From positions 237,860 to 301,859 of the forward strand of contig NZ_MAYN01000008.1 in assembly GCF_001691555.1 (NCBI RefSeq): 64,000 bases of DNA, in the 5' to 3' direction. Each line of letters opens with the position of its first letter. Within the stretch, counting starts at the first letter, position 1. This document shows positions 7,944 through 19,191 of the stretch, piece after piece. Under the pieces are notes generated by a model, which saw only the letters and a program-made list of their open reading frames with translations, was not told the origin of the DNA and searched no databases. This DNA comes from Pantoea eucrina (GTDB lineage: Bacteria; Pseudomonadota; Gammaproteobacteria; Enterobacterales; Enterobacteriaceae). The position numbers were made by a program, and so were the translations under genes.

Positions 7944-9609
7944 ACTGCCATGCGGCCAGCGTCACCGGCGCGCCGCCGTCCACTTTTTGGCCGCTGACCA
8001 GATCCTGATAATGGCGCGCCTGGGGCAGCGTGGTGGTCATTTCACGGCTGCTCAGGTTGAACAGACACAGCAGCCCCTCCTCATCTGGCGCATGGCGGCG
8101 AAACAGCAGGAGTGCATTGTCGCTCTCCAGCAGCGTCATGGCATTATCAGGATGAAACGCGGGCTGACGGGTGCGCAGCTGGATCAGCGCACTCAGCCGT
8201 TCAAACACCTGCTGACGCAGCCAGTCGCCACCGCTGATCCACTGCTCCATTTCGCGCAGGCTATATTTTTCGCGATTGATGGCGCGGTTGTGGCCGGCAG
8301 CGCGCACCCCTTCGTTATCGTTACGCGAGCCGAGGATGCTCTGAATATAAATGGCGGGCACGCCCGGAAACGCCAGCAGAATGGCGTGCGCCAGCAGGAA
8401 ACGGCGCAGGCGCGTCTCATCATCATCGGTCTGGTGGTTAAGCGCATCGAGATAGGTAACGTTGATTTCATAAGGGCTGGTGGTGCCGTCAGGATTATTT
8501 TTATACGACACCAGCGCCCCCTCCAGCGCCAGTTCACGCACCAGCGCAACAATTTCAGGCTCTGACAGAATGCCGCGCGCCGGATTCAGGCCAATACCGT
8601 CGTGCGAGGCGAGAAAGTTAAAAAAGGTGGTGCTGCCGCTGCCAGGCGTCAGCGAGGCGGCCCACTGACGCAGCGCGCGCGCTGAACCGGCATGGATCGC
8701 CTGCAGCACCAGCGGTGGCAGAGAAAACTGATACACCATCTGCGCCTCGTCGTCACCGCGGCCAAAGTAGCTGATGTTATCCTGATGCGGCACATTGGTT
8801 TCTGTGATGATCACCGTACCCGGTGCGACGACATCGGCGACGGCCCGGAATAGTTTCACCAGCAAATGGGTTTTGTGCAGGTGAATGCAGCGCGTGCCTG
8901 GTGTTTTCCACATATAGCCAACCGCATCCAGCCGCACATAGTCCGCACCTTTTTTCAGGTAGTCGAGCAGTACCCCGATCATGCGGATCAGCACATCCGG
9001 GCTGGCGAAGTTAAGGTCGATTTGGTCGGCGCTGAAGGTGGTCCAGATATAGCGCGTGGTACCATCGGCCAGGGTAAAAGGCGTGAGCAGCGGCGAAGTA
9101 CGCGGGCGGGTTACGGCGCTGAGATCGGTGGCTGGCGGCATGCTGATAAAAAAATCATCCCAGCCCGGATCCTGCGCCAGATAGTGGCGAAACCAGGCGC
9201 TGTGCGCCGAGATATGATTACAGACAAAATCGAACATCAGCCGCGTCTGGCTGTGCAGCGCCGCAATCTGCTGCCAGTCACCGCAGATCGGATTGACGTT
9301 ATGGTAGTCGATAACCGAAAAGCCATCATCGGACGAATAGGGGAAAAAGGGCAGCAGGTGCACCAGGTTAAAGGCCGATTGCAGGTGCTGCTGATAAAAG
9401 CGCGTAAAACTGGCGAGGGTGGGCTGTTCCGGCTCACGAAACTGATCGGCGTAAGTGATGAGCACCACATCTTTCTCATCCCAGTGCGCTTTGCGCGGCA
9501 GCTTTACGCTGTCACGTGCGGCGCGAATATGTGACAGCAGGCGCTCGCGCGCCATGGCGGGCAGGCGTCCTTCATAGATCTCATCGAGCAGGGCGTTGAT
9601 TTTATCCAT
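7924..9609 (-). CDS. GH13 subfamily 18 sugar phosphorylase (probable glucosylglycerate phosphorylase, YcjM-like)
   Basis: A 561-residue member of the sucrose-phosphorylase branch of GH13, which splits alpha-glucosides with phosphate to give alpha-glucose-1-phosphate. The three catalytic residues are visible: nucleophile Asp228 in [12 protein letters not shown], acid/base Glu270 in IITETNVPH and stabiliser Asp337 in [29 protein letters not shown] is also typical. Length and sequence look closest to E. coli YcjM, a glucosylglycerate phosphorylase; sucrose or sucrose-6-phosphate phosphorylase are alternatives. No transporter or sugar kinase is adjacent, so the substrate is inferred. E. coli has feoABC between bioH and yhgF here, not this gene. 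Confidence 0.85.
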   Translation of the reverse strand: MDKINALLDEIYEGRLPAMARERLLSHIRAARDSVKLPRKAHWDEKDVVLITYADQFREPEQPTLASFTRFYQQHLQSAFNLVHLLPFFPYSSDDGFSVIDYHNVNPICGDWQQIAALHSQTRLMFDFVCNHISAHSAWFRHYLAQDPGWDDFFISMPPATDLSAVTRPRTSPLLTPFTLADGTTRYIWTTFSADQIDLNFASPDVLIRMIGVLLDYLKKGADYVRLDAVGYMWKTPGTRCIHLHKTHLLVKLFRAVADVVAPGTVIITETNVPHQDNISYFGRGDDEAQMVYQFSLPPLVLQAIHAGSARALRQWAASLTPGSGSTTFFNFLASHDGIGLNPARGILSEPEIVALVRELALEGALVSYKNNPDGTTSPYEINVTYLDALNHQTDDDETRLRRFLLAHAILLAFPGVPAIYIQSILGSRNDNEGVRAAGHNRAINREKYSLREMEQWISGGDWLRQQVFERLSALIQLRTRQPAFHPDNAMTLLESDNALLLFRRHAPDEEGLLCLFNLSSREMTTTLPQARHYQDLVSGQKVDGGAPVTLAAWQFMWLRG

Positions 9610-9692
9610 CAGATTGTCAGGCCACGCGGAAGGTCAGTGGATCACACAGATTTTTTCAGCGTAGCCTGACAGGGCGATTTCGCAACCCGTTA

Positions 9693-9717
9693 CCTGCAGC
9701 CCCGGGCCGGCTGCAGG
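9693..9717. terminator. Hairpin between tex and the GH13 phosphorylase gene
   Basis: A perfect 9-bp stem, CCTGCAGCC with GGCTGCAGG, has a 7-base GC loop. It starts 19 bases past the tex stop in the direction of tex transcription. There is no U-tract, so it may be a pause, RNA-end or weak terminator element. Confidence 0.45.
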
Positions 9718-9735
9718 CAGATCAGGGGGCTGAAA

Positions 9736-12060
9736 TCAGCGCTTTTTACCAAAAGCCGCAGCCAGCGCATCGCCCATTGCGCTGTTGCCCGCCGCCGCAG
9801 GCTTACCGCGTGCTTTGGCCGGATTCGCTGCACGCGCCGGTTCTCTGGCAGCCGGACGGCTACCGCTGCGCGCGTTGCTCTCACCCGGCTGCTCATCCAG
9901 ACGCATCGTGAGCGCGATACGTTTACGCTGCAGATCCACTTCCATGACTTTGACCTTCACGATATCACCCGCTTTCACCACCTGATGCGGATCTTCCACG
10001 AAGCGATCGGAGAGGGAAGAGATATGCACCAGTCCGTCCTGATGCACGCCGATATCCACGAAAGCACCGAAATTCGTCACGTTGGTGACGGCACCTTCCA
10101 GAATCATGCCGGGCAGCAGATCGTTCATGGTTTCCACGCCTTCGGCAAACTGCGCGGTTTTGAATTCAGGACGCGGATCGCGGCCTGGCTTTTCCAGCTC
10201 TTTGATGATGTCGGTTACGGTTGGCAGACCAAAGCGTTCATCGGTAAAGTCGCGCGCGTTAAGATCGCGCAGGCTGCCGGGATTCCCCATTAGCGCATCC
10301 AGCGCCTGCTCAGTGGCAGACAGAATGCGCTCCACCAGCGGATACGCTTCCGGATGCACCGTAGAGGCATCCAGCGGATTATCACCGTGATTGATCCGCA
10401 GAAAGCCGGCGCACTGTTCAAACGCTTTTGGCCCGAGACGGCTCACTTTCAGCAGCTGCTGACGATTCTGAAAACGCCCGTTTTCATCGCGCCAGCTGAC
10501 AATATTTTGCGCCATCATGCGCGTCAGGCCCGCCACGCGCGTGAGCAGCGCGACCGAGGCGGTGTTGAGATCGACGCCGACGGCGTTGACGCAATCTTCA
10601 ACCACCGCATCCAGTTTTTTCGCCAGCTGGCTCTGACTGACATCATGCTGATACTGGCCGACACCAATTGATTTAGGGTCGATTTTCACCAGCTCGGCCA
10701 GCGGATCCTGCAGGCGGCGGGCAATAGAGACTGCACCGCGCAGCGAGACGTCGAGGTCGGGAAATTCCAGAGCTGCCAGCTCGGAGGCGGAGTAAACAGA
10801 GGCGCCCGCTTCACTGACAATCACTTTTTGCGCGCTGACCTGCGGGAACTGTTTCTGCACATCGAGGAAAAAGCGCTCGGTTTCACGCGAGGCGGTTCCG
10901 TTACCAATCGCCACCAGCTCAACCTGATGTTTTATGCAGAGTGCTGCAACGGCAGCAGCAGCTTTCGCCGCCTGACCGGTGTGCGGATAGACCGTATCGG
11001 TGGCCACCAGCTTGCCGGTCGCATCGACTACGGCAACCTTCACACCGGTGCGCAGGCCAGGGTCAAGCCCCATTGTCGCGCGCATCCCGGCCGGAGCGGC
11101 CATCAGCAGATCGTGCAGATTGCGGGCAAAGACGTTGATCGCTTCATCTTCAGCGCGTTCGCGGATAGTTCCCATCAGTTCAGTTTCGAGATGCAGCAGC
11201 ACCTTGATGCGCCATGTCCAGCTCACCACCGCTTTGCGCCAGCTGTCAGCCGGCGCATTGTTCAGGCGCAGACCCAGGTGATCGGCAATCAGCGTTTCGC
11301 CATAGCTTTCACGTGGTGCCTCTTCACTCTGCGGATCGGCATTCAGCGACAGCTGCAGTACACCTTCGTTGCGGCCGCGAAACATCGCCAGAGCGCGGTG
11401 CGAAGGCACGCTGCTCAGCGCCTCGTGATGATCAAAGTAATCGCGGAATTTAGCGCCCGCATCTTCTTTGCCTTCAATGACGCGTGCCGTCAGGTGGGCA
11501 TTTTTCCACAAATAGTCGCGCACTTTAGCCAGCAGCGCAGCGTCCTCGGCAAACCGCTCCATCAGGATATAGCGTGCACCATCAAGCGCTGCGCGCGTAT
11601 CCGCCACGCCTTTATCCGCATCCACAAAGCCTGCCGCAACCGCTTCCGGCTGCTGCGAGGGATCGTTCCACAATGACTCAGCCAGCGGTTCCAGGCCCGC
11701 TTCAATGGCGATCTGCCCGCGCGTACGGCGCTTCTGCTTATAGGGCAGATAGAGATCTTCCAGCTCGGTTTTACTCAGCGTGCTGTTGATAGCCTGCGCC
11801 AGTTCCGGCGAGAGTTTGCCCTGATCGTCAATCGACTTCAGAATTGACTGGCGGCGATCGTCCAGCTCGCGCAGATAGCTCAGGCGGCTCTCCAGCGCGC
11901 GTAGCTGGGTATCATCCAGCCCGCCGGTGACTTCCTTACGGTAACGTGCAATAAAGGGGACGGTATTCCCTTCATCCAGCAGGCGTACGGCGGCATCGAC
12001 CTGTTCGGCGCGTGCCTGCAGCTCACCTGCGATAATCTGGCTCAGCGAATCTTTCATCAT
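9736..12060 (-). CDS. tex: Tex-family RNA-binding transcription accessory protein (YhgF)
   Basis: A 774-residue Tex protein, related to eukaryotic Spt6, that binds nucleic acids and associates with transcription. In order it shows an N-terminal helical part ([16 protein letters not shown]), a YqgF RNase H-like domain ([19 protein letters not shown], near residue 330), a helix-hairpin-helix pair ([19 protein letters not shown]) and a C-terminal S1 domain ([20 protein letters not shown], near residue 655). The tail is basic and low complexity. E. coli YhgF is the same size. It diverges from greB. Confidence 0.95.
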   Translation of the reverse strand: MMKDSLSQIIAGELQARAEQVDAAVRLLDEGNTVPFIARYRKEVTGGLDDTQLRALESRLSYLRELDDRRQSILKSIDDQGKLSPELAQAINSTLSKTELEDLYLPYKQKRRTRGQIAIEAGLEPLAESLWNDPSQQPEAVAAGFVDADKGVADTRAALDGARYILMERFAEDAALLAKVRDYLWKNAHLTARVIEGKEDAGAKFRDYFDHHEALSSVPSHRALAMFRGRNEGVLQLSLNADPQSEEAPRESYGETLIADHLGLRLNNAPADSWRKAVVSWTWRIKVLLHLETELMGTIRERAEDEAINVFARNLHDLLMAAPAGMRATMGLDPGLRTGVKVAVVDATGKLVATDTVYPHTGQAAKAAAAVAALCIKHQVELVAIGNGTASRETERFFLDVQKQFPQVSAQKVIVSEAGASVYSASELAALEFPDLDVSLRGAVSIARRLQDPLAELVKIDPKSIGVGQYQHDVSQSQLAKKLDAVVEDCVNAVGVDLNTASVALLTRVAGLTRMMAQNIVSWRDENGRFQNRQQLLKVSRLGPKAFEQCAGFLRINHGDNPLDASTVHPEAYPLVERILSATEQALDALMGNPGSLRDLNARDFTDERFGLPTVTDIIKELEKPGRDPRPEFKTAQFAEGVETMNDLLPGMILEGAVTNVTNFGAFVDIGVHQDGLVHISSLSDRFVEDPHQVVKAGDIVKVKVMEVDLQRKRIALTMRLDEQPGESNARSGSRPAAREPARAANPAKARGKPAAAGNSAMGDALAAAFGKKR

Positions 12061-12248
12061 CAGTAACGATCTTGCTTATCCGGGGTTAAAAACAGGGGAC
12101 AGTTATACGGACTGAGGGCGTAAATTGCCAGCCGGCAGGGCGGCAATCCATCTTTTTCTGAATGGCGCCCGCATCTTGCTGCCTGCGGCAGCGTCGCTTA
12201 TTGTACGCAGCTGGCGACCTGCAAAACTGACATGAATGAGCCGATGTA

Positions 12249-12734
12249 ATGAAAACTCAACTGATAACCCGCGAAGGCTATAACAAGCTGCGTGCCGAGC
12301 ACGATCATCTGTGGAATGAGAAGCGTCCGGAGGTCACCCGTATCGTCTCCTGGGCCGCCAGCCTCGGCGATCGGTCAGAAAATGCGGACTACACCTATAA
12401 CAAGCGCCTGCTGCGGCAGATCGACCGGCGGGTACGCTACCTGCGCAAATGCCTCGCTGAACTGAAAATTGTTGATTACGCCCCACAGCAGGAGGGCAAG
12501 GTCTTTTTCGGCGCGTGGGTTGAAGTGGAGAATGAGCAGGGTGAGAAAAAGCGTTTTCGCATCGTCGGACCGGATGAGATCTATGGCGACAATGTGAAAG
12601 CGTACATCTCCATTGATTCACCCATGGCGCGGGCGCTGATCAAAAAAGAGGTCGATGATGAAGTCACCGTTAATACGCCTGAAGGACAAAAGACCTGGTT
12701 TGTGAATCAGATTAACTATCACAACCCGGCATGA
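12249..12734 (+). CDS. greB: Transcription elongation factor GreB
   Basis: A 161-residue transcript-cleavage factor that enters the RNA polymerase secondary channel and rescues backtracked complexes. The N-terminal coiled coil holds the acidic tip in LGDRSENADYTYNKR; the C-terminal FKBP-like domain includes VKAYISIDSPMARAL. Basic NKRLLRQIDRRVRYLRK is the GreB-type patch that distinguishes it from GreA. It has its own upstream region opposite tex and ends at a complex hairpin. Confidence 0.96.
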   Translation: MKTQLITREGYNKLRAEHDHLWNEKRPEVTRIVSWAASLGDRSENADYTYNKRLLRQIDRRVRYLRKCLAELKIVDYAPQQEGKVFFGAWVEVENEQGEKKRFRIVGPDEIYGDNVKAYISIDSPMARALIKKEVDDEVTVNTPEGQKTWFVNQINYHNPA

Positions 12735-12739
12735 GTGAA

Positions 12740-12775
12740 CTGCGCTGCACGTGACGACAGTCACAGGCAGCGCAG
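12740..12775. terminator. Two-tier hairpin between convergent greB and the yjbE-like gene
   Basis: The outer stem CTGCGCTGC/GCAGCGCAG (9 bp) and inner stem GTGAC/GTCAC (5 bp) are separated by a 2x2 internal loop and capped by GACA. It starts 6 bases after the greB stop and lies between convergent genes, so it probably acts as a transcript end in both directions despite lacking a good U-tract. Confidence 0.6.
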
Positions 12776-12790
12776 GCCGCTTTATGACGC

Positions 12791-13030
12791 TTACTTGCCC
12801 GGCACCGTTGCGGTCGTGGTTGAGGTGCTGCTGCCATTACCATCACCACCGCCCATGGTCGCCAGCGCCACACCCAGCAATGCTGCTACCGCGCCCACGC
12901 CAATTGCATCCGAGTTGCCTTTTGCCGTCGTTGACGCCTGCGCACCCGCGGCTTCACCGACTGACGTTGCCGCCTGAACATGGGTAAGGCTGGAGAGAAC
13001 CAGCGCGCTCAGCAGAACAACTTTTTTCAT
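12791..13030 (-). CDS. Small secreted YjbE-family protein (exopolysaccharide-associated)
   Basis: A 79-residue protein with a clear signal peptide (MKKVVLLSALVLSSLTHVQA, cleavage after the final Ala). The mature part is rich in Ala, Gly, Ser and Thr: GEAAGAQASTTAKGNSDAIG, a hydrophobic VAALLGVALATMGGGDG, then a Ser/Thr tail. This pattern matches E. coli YjbE, first gene of the yjbEFGH exopolysaccharide operon. The ATG at 13030 is preceded by GGAG. No yjbF, yjbG or yjbH is adjacent, so it stands alone between greB and ompR. Its function is unproven. Confidence 0.75.
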   Translation of the reverse strand: MKKVVLLSALVLSSLTHVQAATSVGEAAGAQASTTAKGNSDAIGVGAVAALLGVALATMGGGDGNGSSTSTTTATVPGK

Positions 13031-13527
13031 TTTTCTTCTCCACATGACACCGATAGGGTCGATACAGCAGAAGTGTCGGAGATCATCGGGCCGGACGAAA
13101 GTGGTGTTTACTCGCTGATTTAACTGTCTTTATTTATAAGTGGTCTTGGATTGTACCGCTGCTGGCACTCTTCCGAGAGCGTTATCAGGTTCTAACCGGA
13201 ATCTGCGCAGTTTTGTGCTGCTTGGGGGCGCTATCCCGCTGAATTGGGGTGAAAGTACAGGGCAGGCCGTCACACAGCCAGAAAAGTGTGACTGAACCAC
13301 GCGCAGTGAGAAAAAGTGCCGATTTTTCAGACAAGCGCTAAACAGGGTAAAATCAGCGCCCAAAAGCGGGAGCAGAGCCGCATTTCAGGCGAGAAATTAA
13401 ATATAAGCTCCTGTTTAATATGCTTTGTAACAATTTCGCTTAGAATATAAACCATAAATGTCTGTCACAGACAGGTCCCTTATCCTCACAATATTGCTTC
13501 AGGCAATGGCGCCTTTGGGAGTTGAAC
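13031..13527. other. 497-base non-coding region upstream of ompR
   Basis: No gene is credible here. The region must hold the promoters of the yjbE-like gene (leftward) and ompR (rightward). It contains a perfect inverted repeat GTCACAC/GTGTGAC (13269-13292, 10-base spacer), an AT-rich segment with TAGAATATAAA near 13441, suggesting the ompR -10 region, and the palindrome TGTCTG-TCA-CAGACA (13459-13473) in the likely ompR leader. I could not fix a -35/-10 pair. Confidence 0.5.
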
Positions 13528-15602
<2,075 letters not shown>

Positions 15603-15608
15603 ACAGAT

Positions 15609-15635
15609 AAAAAAAGGGCGGCAATAATGCCGCCC
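15609..15635 (-). terminator. Terminator of pckA (also downstream of envZ)
   Basis: A perfect 7-bp stem (GGGCGGC/GCCGCCC, loop AATAAT) is flanked on the left by seven A residues. These give a U-tract for leftward pckA transcripts. On the plus strand the stem follows envZ but lacks a U-tract. Confidence 0.85.
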
Positions 15636-15656
15636 GCTGCCACTGCTCAGCCGTAC

Positions 15657-17276
15657 TTACAGCTGCGGACCCGCCTGTACCAGCGCTTTACCCGCGTCGT
15701 TGTCAGTATACTTCTCAAAGTTGGTGATAAAACGCTGTGCCAGATCCTGCGCGGCCTGCTGCCACTCCGCTTCGCTCTGCCAGCTGCGGCGCGGATCCAG
15801 CGTGGCGGCGTCCACCCCGGTCAGCTGCGTCGGGATCTGCAGATTGAACACCGGCAGGGTCTCGGTCGCGGCGTTATCCAGCTCGCCTGCCAGAATCGCA
15901 TTGATGATCGCCCGCGTATCTTTCAATGAGTTACGCTTGCCGCTGCCATTCCAGCCGGTGTTAACCAGATAAGCCTGTGCGCCTGCCGCTTCCATGCGCT
16001 TAACCAGCACTTCAGCATATTGCGTCGGATGCAGGGTCAGAAATGCGGCGCCAAAACAGGCAGAGAAGGTGGGCGTCGGCTGCGTGACGCCGCGTTCCGT
16101 GCCGGCCAGCTTGGCCGTAAAGCCGGAAAGGAAATGATACTGCGTCTGCTCTGGCGTCAGTCGTGACACCGGCGGCAGCACGCCAAACGCGTCAGCCGTA
16201 AGGAAAATCACCTTTTTCGCGTGACCCGCTTTGGACACCGGCTGCACGATGTTTTCGATGTGATTGATCGGATAAGAGACGCGGGTGTTTTCGGTTTTGC
16301 TGCCATCGGCGTAATCCACGCTGCCGTCGGCACGCACTACCACGTTTTCCAGCAGCGCATCGCGACGGATGGCGCGATAGATTTCCGGCTCTGCCTGTTC
16401 AGACAGGTTGATGGTTTTTGCATAGCAGCCGCCTTCGAAATTAAAGACGCCGTCGTCATCCCAGCCGTGCTCATCATCGCCAATCAGCTGCCGCTCAGGA
16501 TCGGTGGAGAGCGTGGTCTTACCGGTGCCGGAGAGGCCAAAGAACACGGCCACGTCGCCCGCTTTACCCACGTTTGCGGAGCAGTGCATTGAGGCGATGC
16601 CTTTCAGCGGCAGCAGGTAGTTCATGATGGCAAAGAGGCCTTTCTTCATTTCGCCGCCGTACCAGGTGCCGCCGATCAGCTGCATGCGCTCAGTGAGGTT
16701 AAATGCAACGAAGTTTTCTGAGTTCAGCCCCTGCGCCTGCCAGTCCGGATTGGTGCACTGCGCCGCGTTCATCACCACAAAATCAGGCGTGAAGCTGGCC
16801 AGCTCTTCATCGGTCGGACGGATAAACATGTTTTTGACAAAGTGCGCCTGCCAGGCGACTTCCATCACAAAGCGTACGCTCAGGCGGGAGTCAGGATTGG
16901 CACCGCAAAATGCATCAATCACAAACAGGCGTTTGCCTGAAAGCTGCTGCGTACAGCGATCCTTCAGCGCCTGCCAGGTCTCCTGGGAAAGCGGCTGATT
17001 ATCGTTTTTACCGTTGCCGGTACCGTTCCACCACAGCGTGTCACGCGTCGTGTCATCGCGGACAATATATTTATCTTTCGGTGAGCGGCCAGTGAAAATG
17101 CCGGTATCCACGGCGATAGCGCCGCTCTGCGTCAGGGTGCCTCGCGCATAACCCTCCAGCTCCGGGCGGGTTTCTTCCTGAAACAGCGTGTCATAGTCAG
17201 GGTTATACACCACTTCGGTAGTGCCGCTGATGCCCAGGTCGGCGAGGTCTTGCGATGTCAGGCCGTTAACGCGCAT
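15657..17276 (-). CDS. pckA: Phosphoenolpyruvate carboxykinase (ATP)
   Basis: A 539-residue cytoplasmic enzyme converting oxaloacetate and ATP to phosphoenolpyruvate, CO2 and ADP, the first step of gluconeogenesis. The P-loop kinase-1a motif [11 protein letters not shown] lies at about residues 247-257, followed by the metal-binding [20 protein letters not shown]. Upstream [17 protein letters not shown] and RSPKDKY are family signatures. It is monocistronic with a terminator, and convergent with envZ as in E. coli. Confidence 0.98.
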   Translation of the reverse strand: MRVNGLTSQDLADLGISGTTEVVYNPDYDTLFQEETRPELEGYARGTLTQSGAIAVDTGIFTGRSPKDKYIVRDDTTRDTLWWNGTGNGKNDNQPLSQETWQALKDRCTQQLSGKRLFVIDAFCGANPDSRLSVRFVMEVAWQAHFVKNMFIRPTDEELASFTPDFVVMNAAQCTNPDWQAQGLNSENFVAFNLTERMQLIGGTWYGGEMKKGLFAIMNYLLPLKGIASMHCSANVGKAGDVAVFFGLSGTGKTTLSTDPERQLIGDDEHGWDDDGVFNFEGGCYAKTINLSEQAEPEIYRAIRRDALLENVVVRADGSVDYADGSKTENTRVSYPINHIENIVQPVSKAGHAKKVIFLTADAFGVLPPVSRLTPEQTQYHFLSGFTAKLAGTERGVTQPTPTFSACFGAAFLTLHPTQYAEVLVKRMEAAGAQAYLVNTGWNGSGKRNSLKDTRAIINAILAGELDNAATETLPVFNLQIPTQLTGVDAATLDPRRSWQSEAEWQQAAQDLAQRFITNFEKYTDNDAGKALVQAGPQL

Positions 17277-17511
17277 GTGACTGCTCCTTAAATCGGTACT
17301 TCATTGCATTTTTAGGGGGTGTCTGCCGCGTGGCGCACTCGGTTGCGCAGAACAGATCGCGCGCAGTGTACACATCTGAGCAGAAGCGGAAAGTGAAGAT
17401 AGTTAAAAATGCGAACTGGAACGTGACAAGCGGAGAAATCGGCTACTTATAAAAGTAAAGTTAGCGAAAATTAGTTAATTTCCGTGAAAAAACATAGAGG
17501 TATAGTTTTAT

Positions 17512-17535
17512 GCAAAACGGGCGGCGTGGCCGCCC
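17512..17535 (-). terminator. Terminator of hslO
   Basis: A 7-bp stem GGGCGGC/GCCGCCC with a 3-base loop lies just past the hslO stop. On the minus strand it is followed by GTTTTGC, a short U-run. Confidence 0.65.
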
Positions 17536-17544
17536 GCGGCGGGA

Positions 17545-18417
17545 TTAATGCAGCTGGTCGCTGTCGCTGACAGATTCGTTACGGATGGCGGCAATATCCA
17601 CTGCATCATAGACATAGTGCGTGCCGCAATAGTCACAATGCATATCGATTTTGCCATCTTCCGCCAGGATCTCATCCACTTCGCTTTCTGGCAGCGTTTT
17701 AAGCACTTCACCGCAGCGCTGGCGTGAGCAGGTGCACTTGAAGATAACGGGCAGCGGATCGTAAACAGTGGCTTCTTCCTGATGGTAGAGGCGCCACAGC
17801 ACATCGTTTGCCGGCAGCGTAATCAGCTCTTCCGCTTTAACCGTTTCAGTCAGCATGGCCAGATGATTGAAATCATCCTGACTGGTATCCTGCGCAGGCA
17901 GAACCTGCAGTAAAATACCGGCCGCGCCCTGCTCATTGGTGCGGATAAACAGGCGGGTAGGCAGCTGCTCAGAACGCATGAAATAGTCTTCCAGGCAGCC
18001 TGCCAGCGTATCCGCCTCCAGTCCTACCACACCCTGATAGCGCTCGCCTTTTTCTGGCGTAATGGTAATCACCAGATAGCCGTTACCCACCATTTCTTTC
18101 AGCGTACTGCCGGAGGCAATCTCTGCATCCTCTTTCACACGCGCCACGCCACGCAGCTCCTGGCGGTTATTACCGTTGATCACTGCCAGCGTCAGCGGGC
18201 CGTCGCCCTGCAGCTGTACCGTAATGTCCCCGTCAAATTTCAGCGTGGCGGTCAGCAGACTGGTTGCGACCAGCAGCTCGCCCAGCAGCGTTTTTACCGG
18301 CTCTGCGTAGTCATGGTTACGCACAATTTCATGCCAGGTGTGGGAGACATTGACCAGCTCGCCGCGTACGGCAACGTTTTCAAACAGGTAACGGTGTAAT
18401 TGATCTTGAACAGACAT
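17545..18417 (-). CDS. hslO: Redox-regulated holdase chaperone Hsp33
   Basis: A 290-residue cytoplasmic chaperone activated by oxidation. The C-terminal zinc switch is visible as CTCSRQRC followed by CDYCG, giving the four cysteines that release zinc and form disulfides. The N-terminal core includes [21 protein letters not shown] chose the internal ATG at 18417 ([14 protein letters not shown]), which matches the length of E. coli; the reading frame stays open upstream. It lies 25 bases after hslR, probably in one operon. Confidence 0.96.
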   Translation of the reverse strand: MSVQDQLHRYLFENVAVRGELVNVSHTWHEIVRNHDYAEPVKTLLGELLVATSLLTATLKFDGDITVQLQGDGPLTLAVINGNNRQELRGVARVKEDAEIASGSTLKEMVGNGYLVITITPEKGERYQGVVGLEADTLAGCLEDYFMRSEQLPTRLFIRTNEQGAAGILLQVLPAQDTSQDDFNHLAMLTETVKAEELITLPANDVLWRLYHQEEATVYDPLPVIFKCTCSRQRCGEVLKTLPESEVDEILAEDGKIDMHCDYCGTHYVYDAVDIAAIRNESVSDSDQLH

Positions 18418-18442
18418 AAGTTTTCTCTCACAGGGGTGCGAA

Positions 18443-18844
18443 CTATTCATCACCCGACAGTTTAAATTTCATCAAATCACGGCGCTCTTTTTTATCAGGC
18501 CGGCGATCCGGATGTGGCATGGTCAGCGCATTCATCTTGCGCGCCAGCGCCGTTTTTTCCCGCTTTTCCACGCTGGCGTCGGTTTCGCTATACATCAGCT
18601 GCGCTTCGCTGGCGGGACGGCGCTGATCGCTGATGGCGTTGATAATAACCGTCCGCTCGTCGTTTCCCTGTCGCAGCGTTAATTCTGCGCCGGACTCAAC
18701 CAGCTTGCTGGGTTTACTGCGCTGGCCGTTATAGTGAACCTTGCCGCCTTCGATCATTTCACGTGCCAGCGCGCGGGTTTTATAGAAGCGCGCGGCCCAC
18801 AGCCATTTATCAAGGCGTACGCCGTCGCTGATTTTTTCTTTCAT
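18443..18844 (-). CDS. hslR: Heat-shock ribosome-associated protein Hsp15
   Basis: A 133-residue S4-domain RNA-binding protein that recognises 50S subunits carrying stalled nascent chains and helps recycle them. The S4 motif is [20 protein letters not shown] followed by the GGKVHYNG turn. The C-terminal half is a long basic helix ([19 protein letters not shown]). The ATG at 18844 follows AGGAG; the longer reading frame upstream lacks family similarity. It is cotranscribed with hslO. Confidence 0.96.
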   Translation of the reverse strand: MKEKISDGVRLDKWLWAARFYKTRALAREMIEGGKVHYNGQRSKPSKLVESGAELTLRQGNDERTVIINAISDQRRPASEAQLMYSETDASVEKREKTALARKMNALTMPHPDRRPDKKERRDLMKFKLSGDE

Positions 18845-19191
18845 TGTGGCTCCTGCTTTAACGCAGCGTTTCATCTTTACCGGTAAACGGGTCCGGCAGC
18901 GCGGCGCTGAAAAAGGGTAGCGGCCGACTGGCGTCGAAGCGGCTGACGCCTGAGTCTCTGCGCCGGACGTTAGCCGGAATCGGTTCACTGTCATTAACGT
19001 GTCGCGCAGTTATGCGACAGGCTATGCGGCGACACGCCGCAGAGACAAATCGGCAGATATCCGGAAATATGGGCAGAAAGTGAGAAATCAAGGTGCGACG
19101 CGATGCCGCACTCTATCAGTTTAGCGTAAATGCCGGCCCCGTCAGCCACTGCCAAAAAACGCGCGACAGGGTAGCACACAAGGGCGGAGGG
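18845..19191. other. 347-base gap where E. coli has yrfG
   Basis: In E. coli the nucleotidase gene yrfG lies between igaA and hslR. Here neither strand of this gap encodes anything resembling it; the short open frames lack HAD motifs. A small inverted repeat TGTCGC/GCGACA lies at about 19002-19021. The region probably holds the hslR promoter. I see nothing else in it. Confidence 0.5.

Noticed and set aside
10828..11676. 282-codon plus-strand open frame opposite tex
   Set aside because: Shadow of the tex coding frame, with low-complexity translation.
17277..17544. CRP site in the pckA upstream region
   Set aside because: E. coli pckA is CRP-dependent, but I found no sequence here close enough to TGTGA-N6-TCACA to report.
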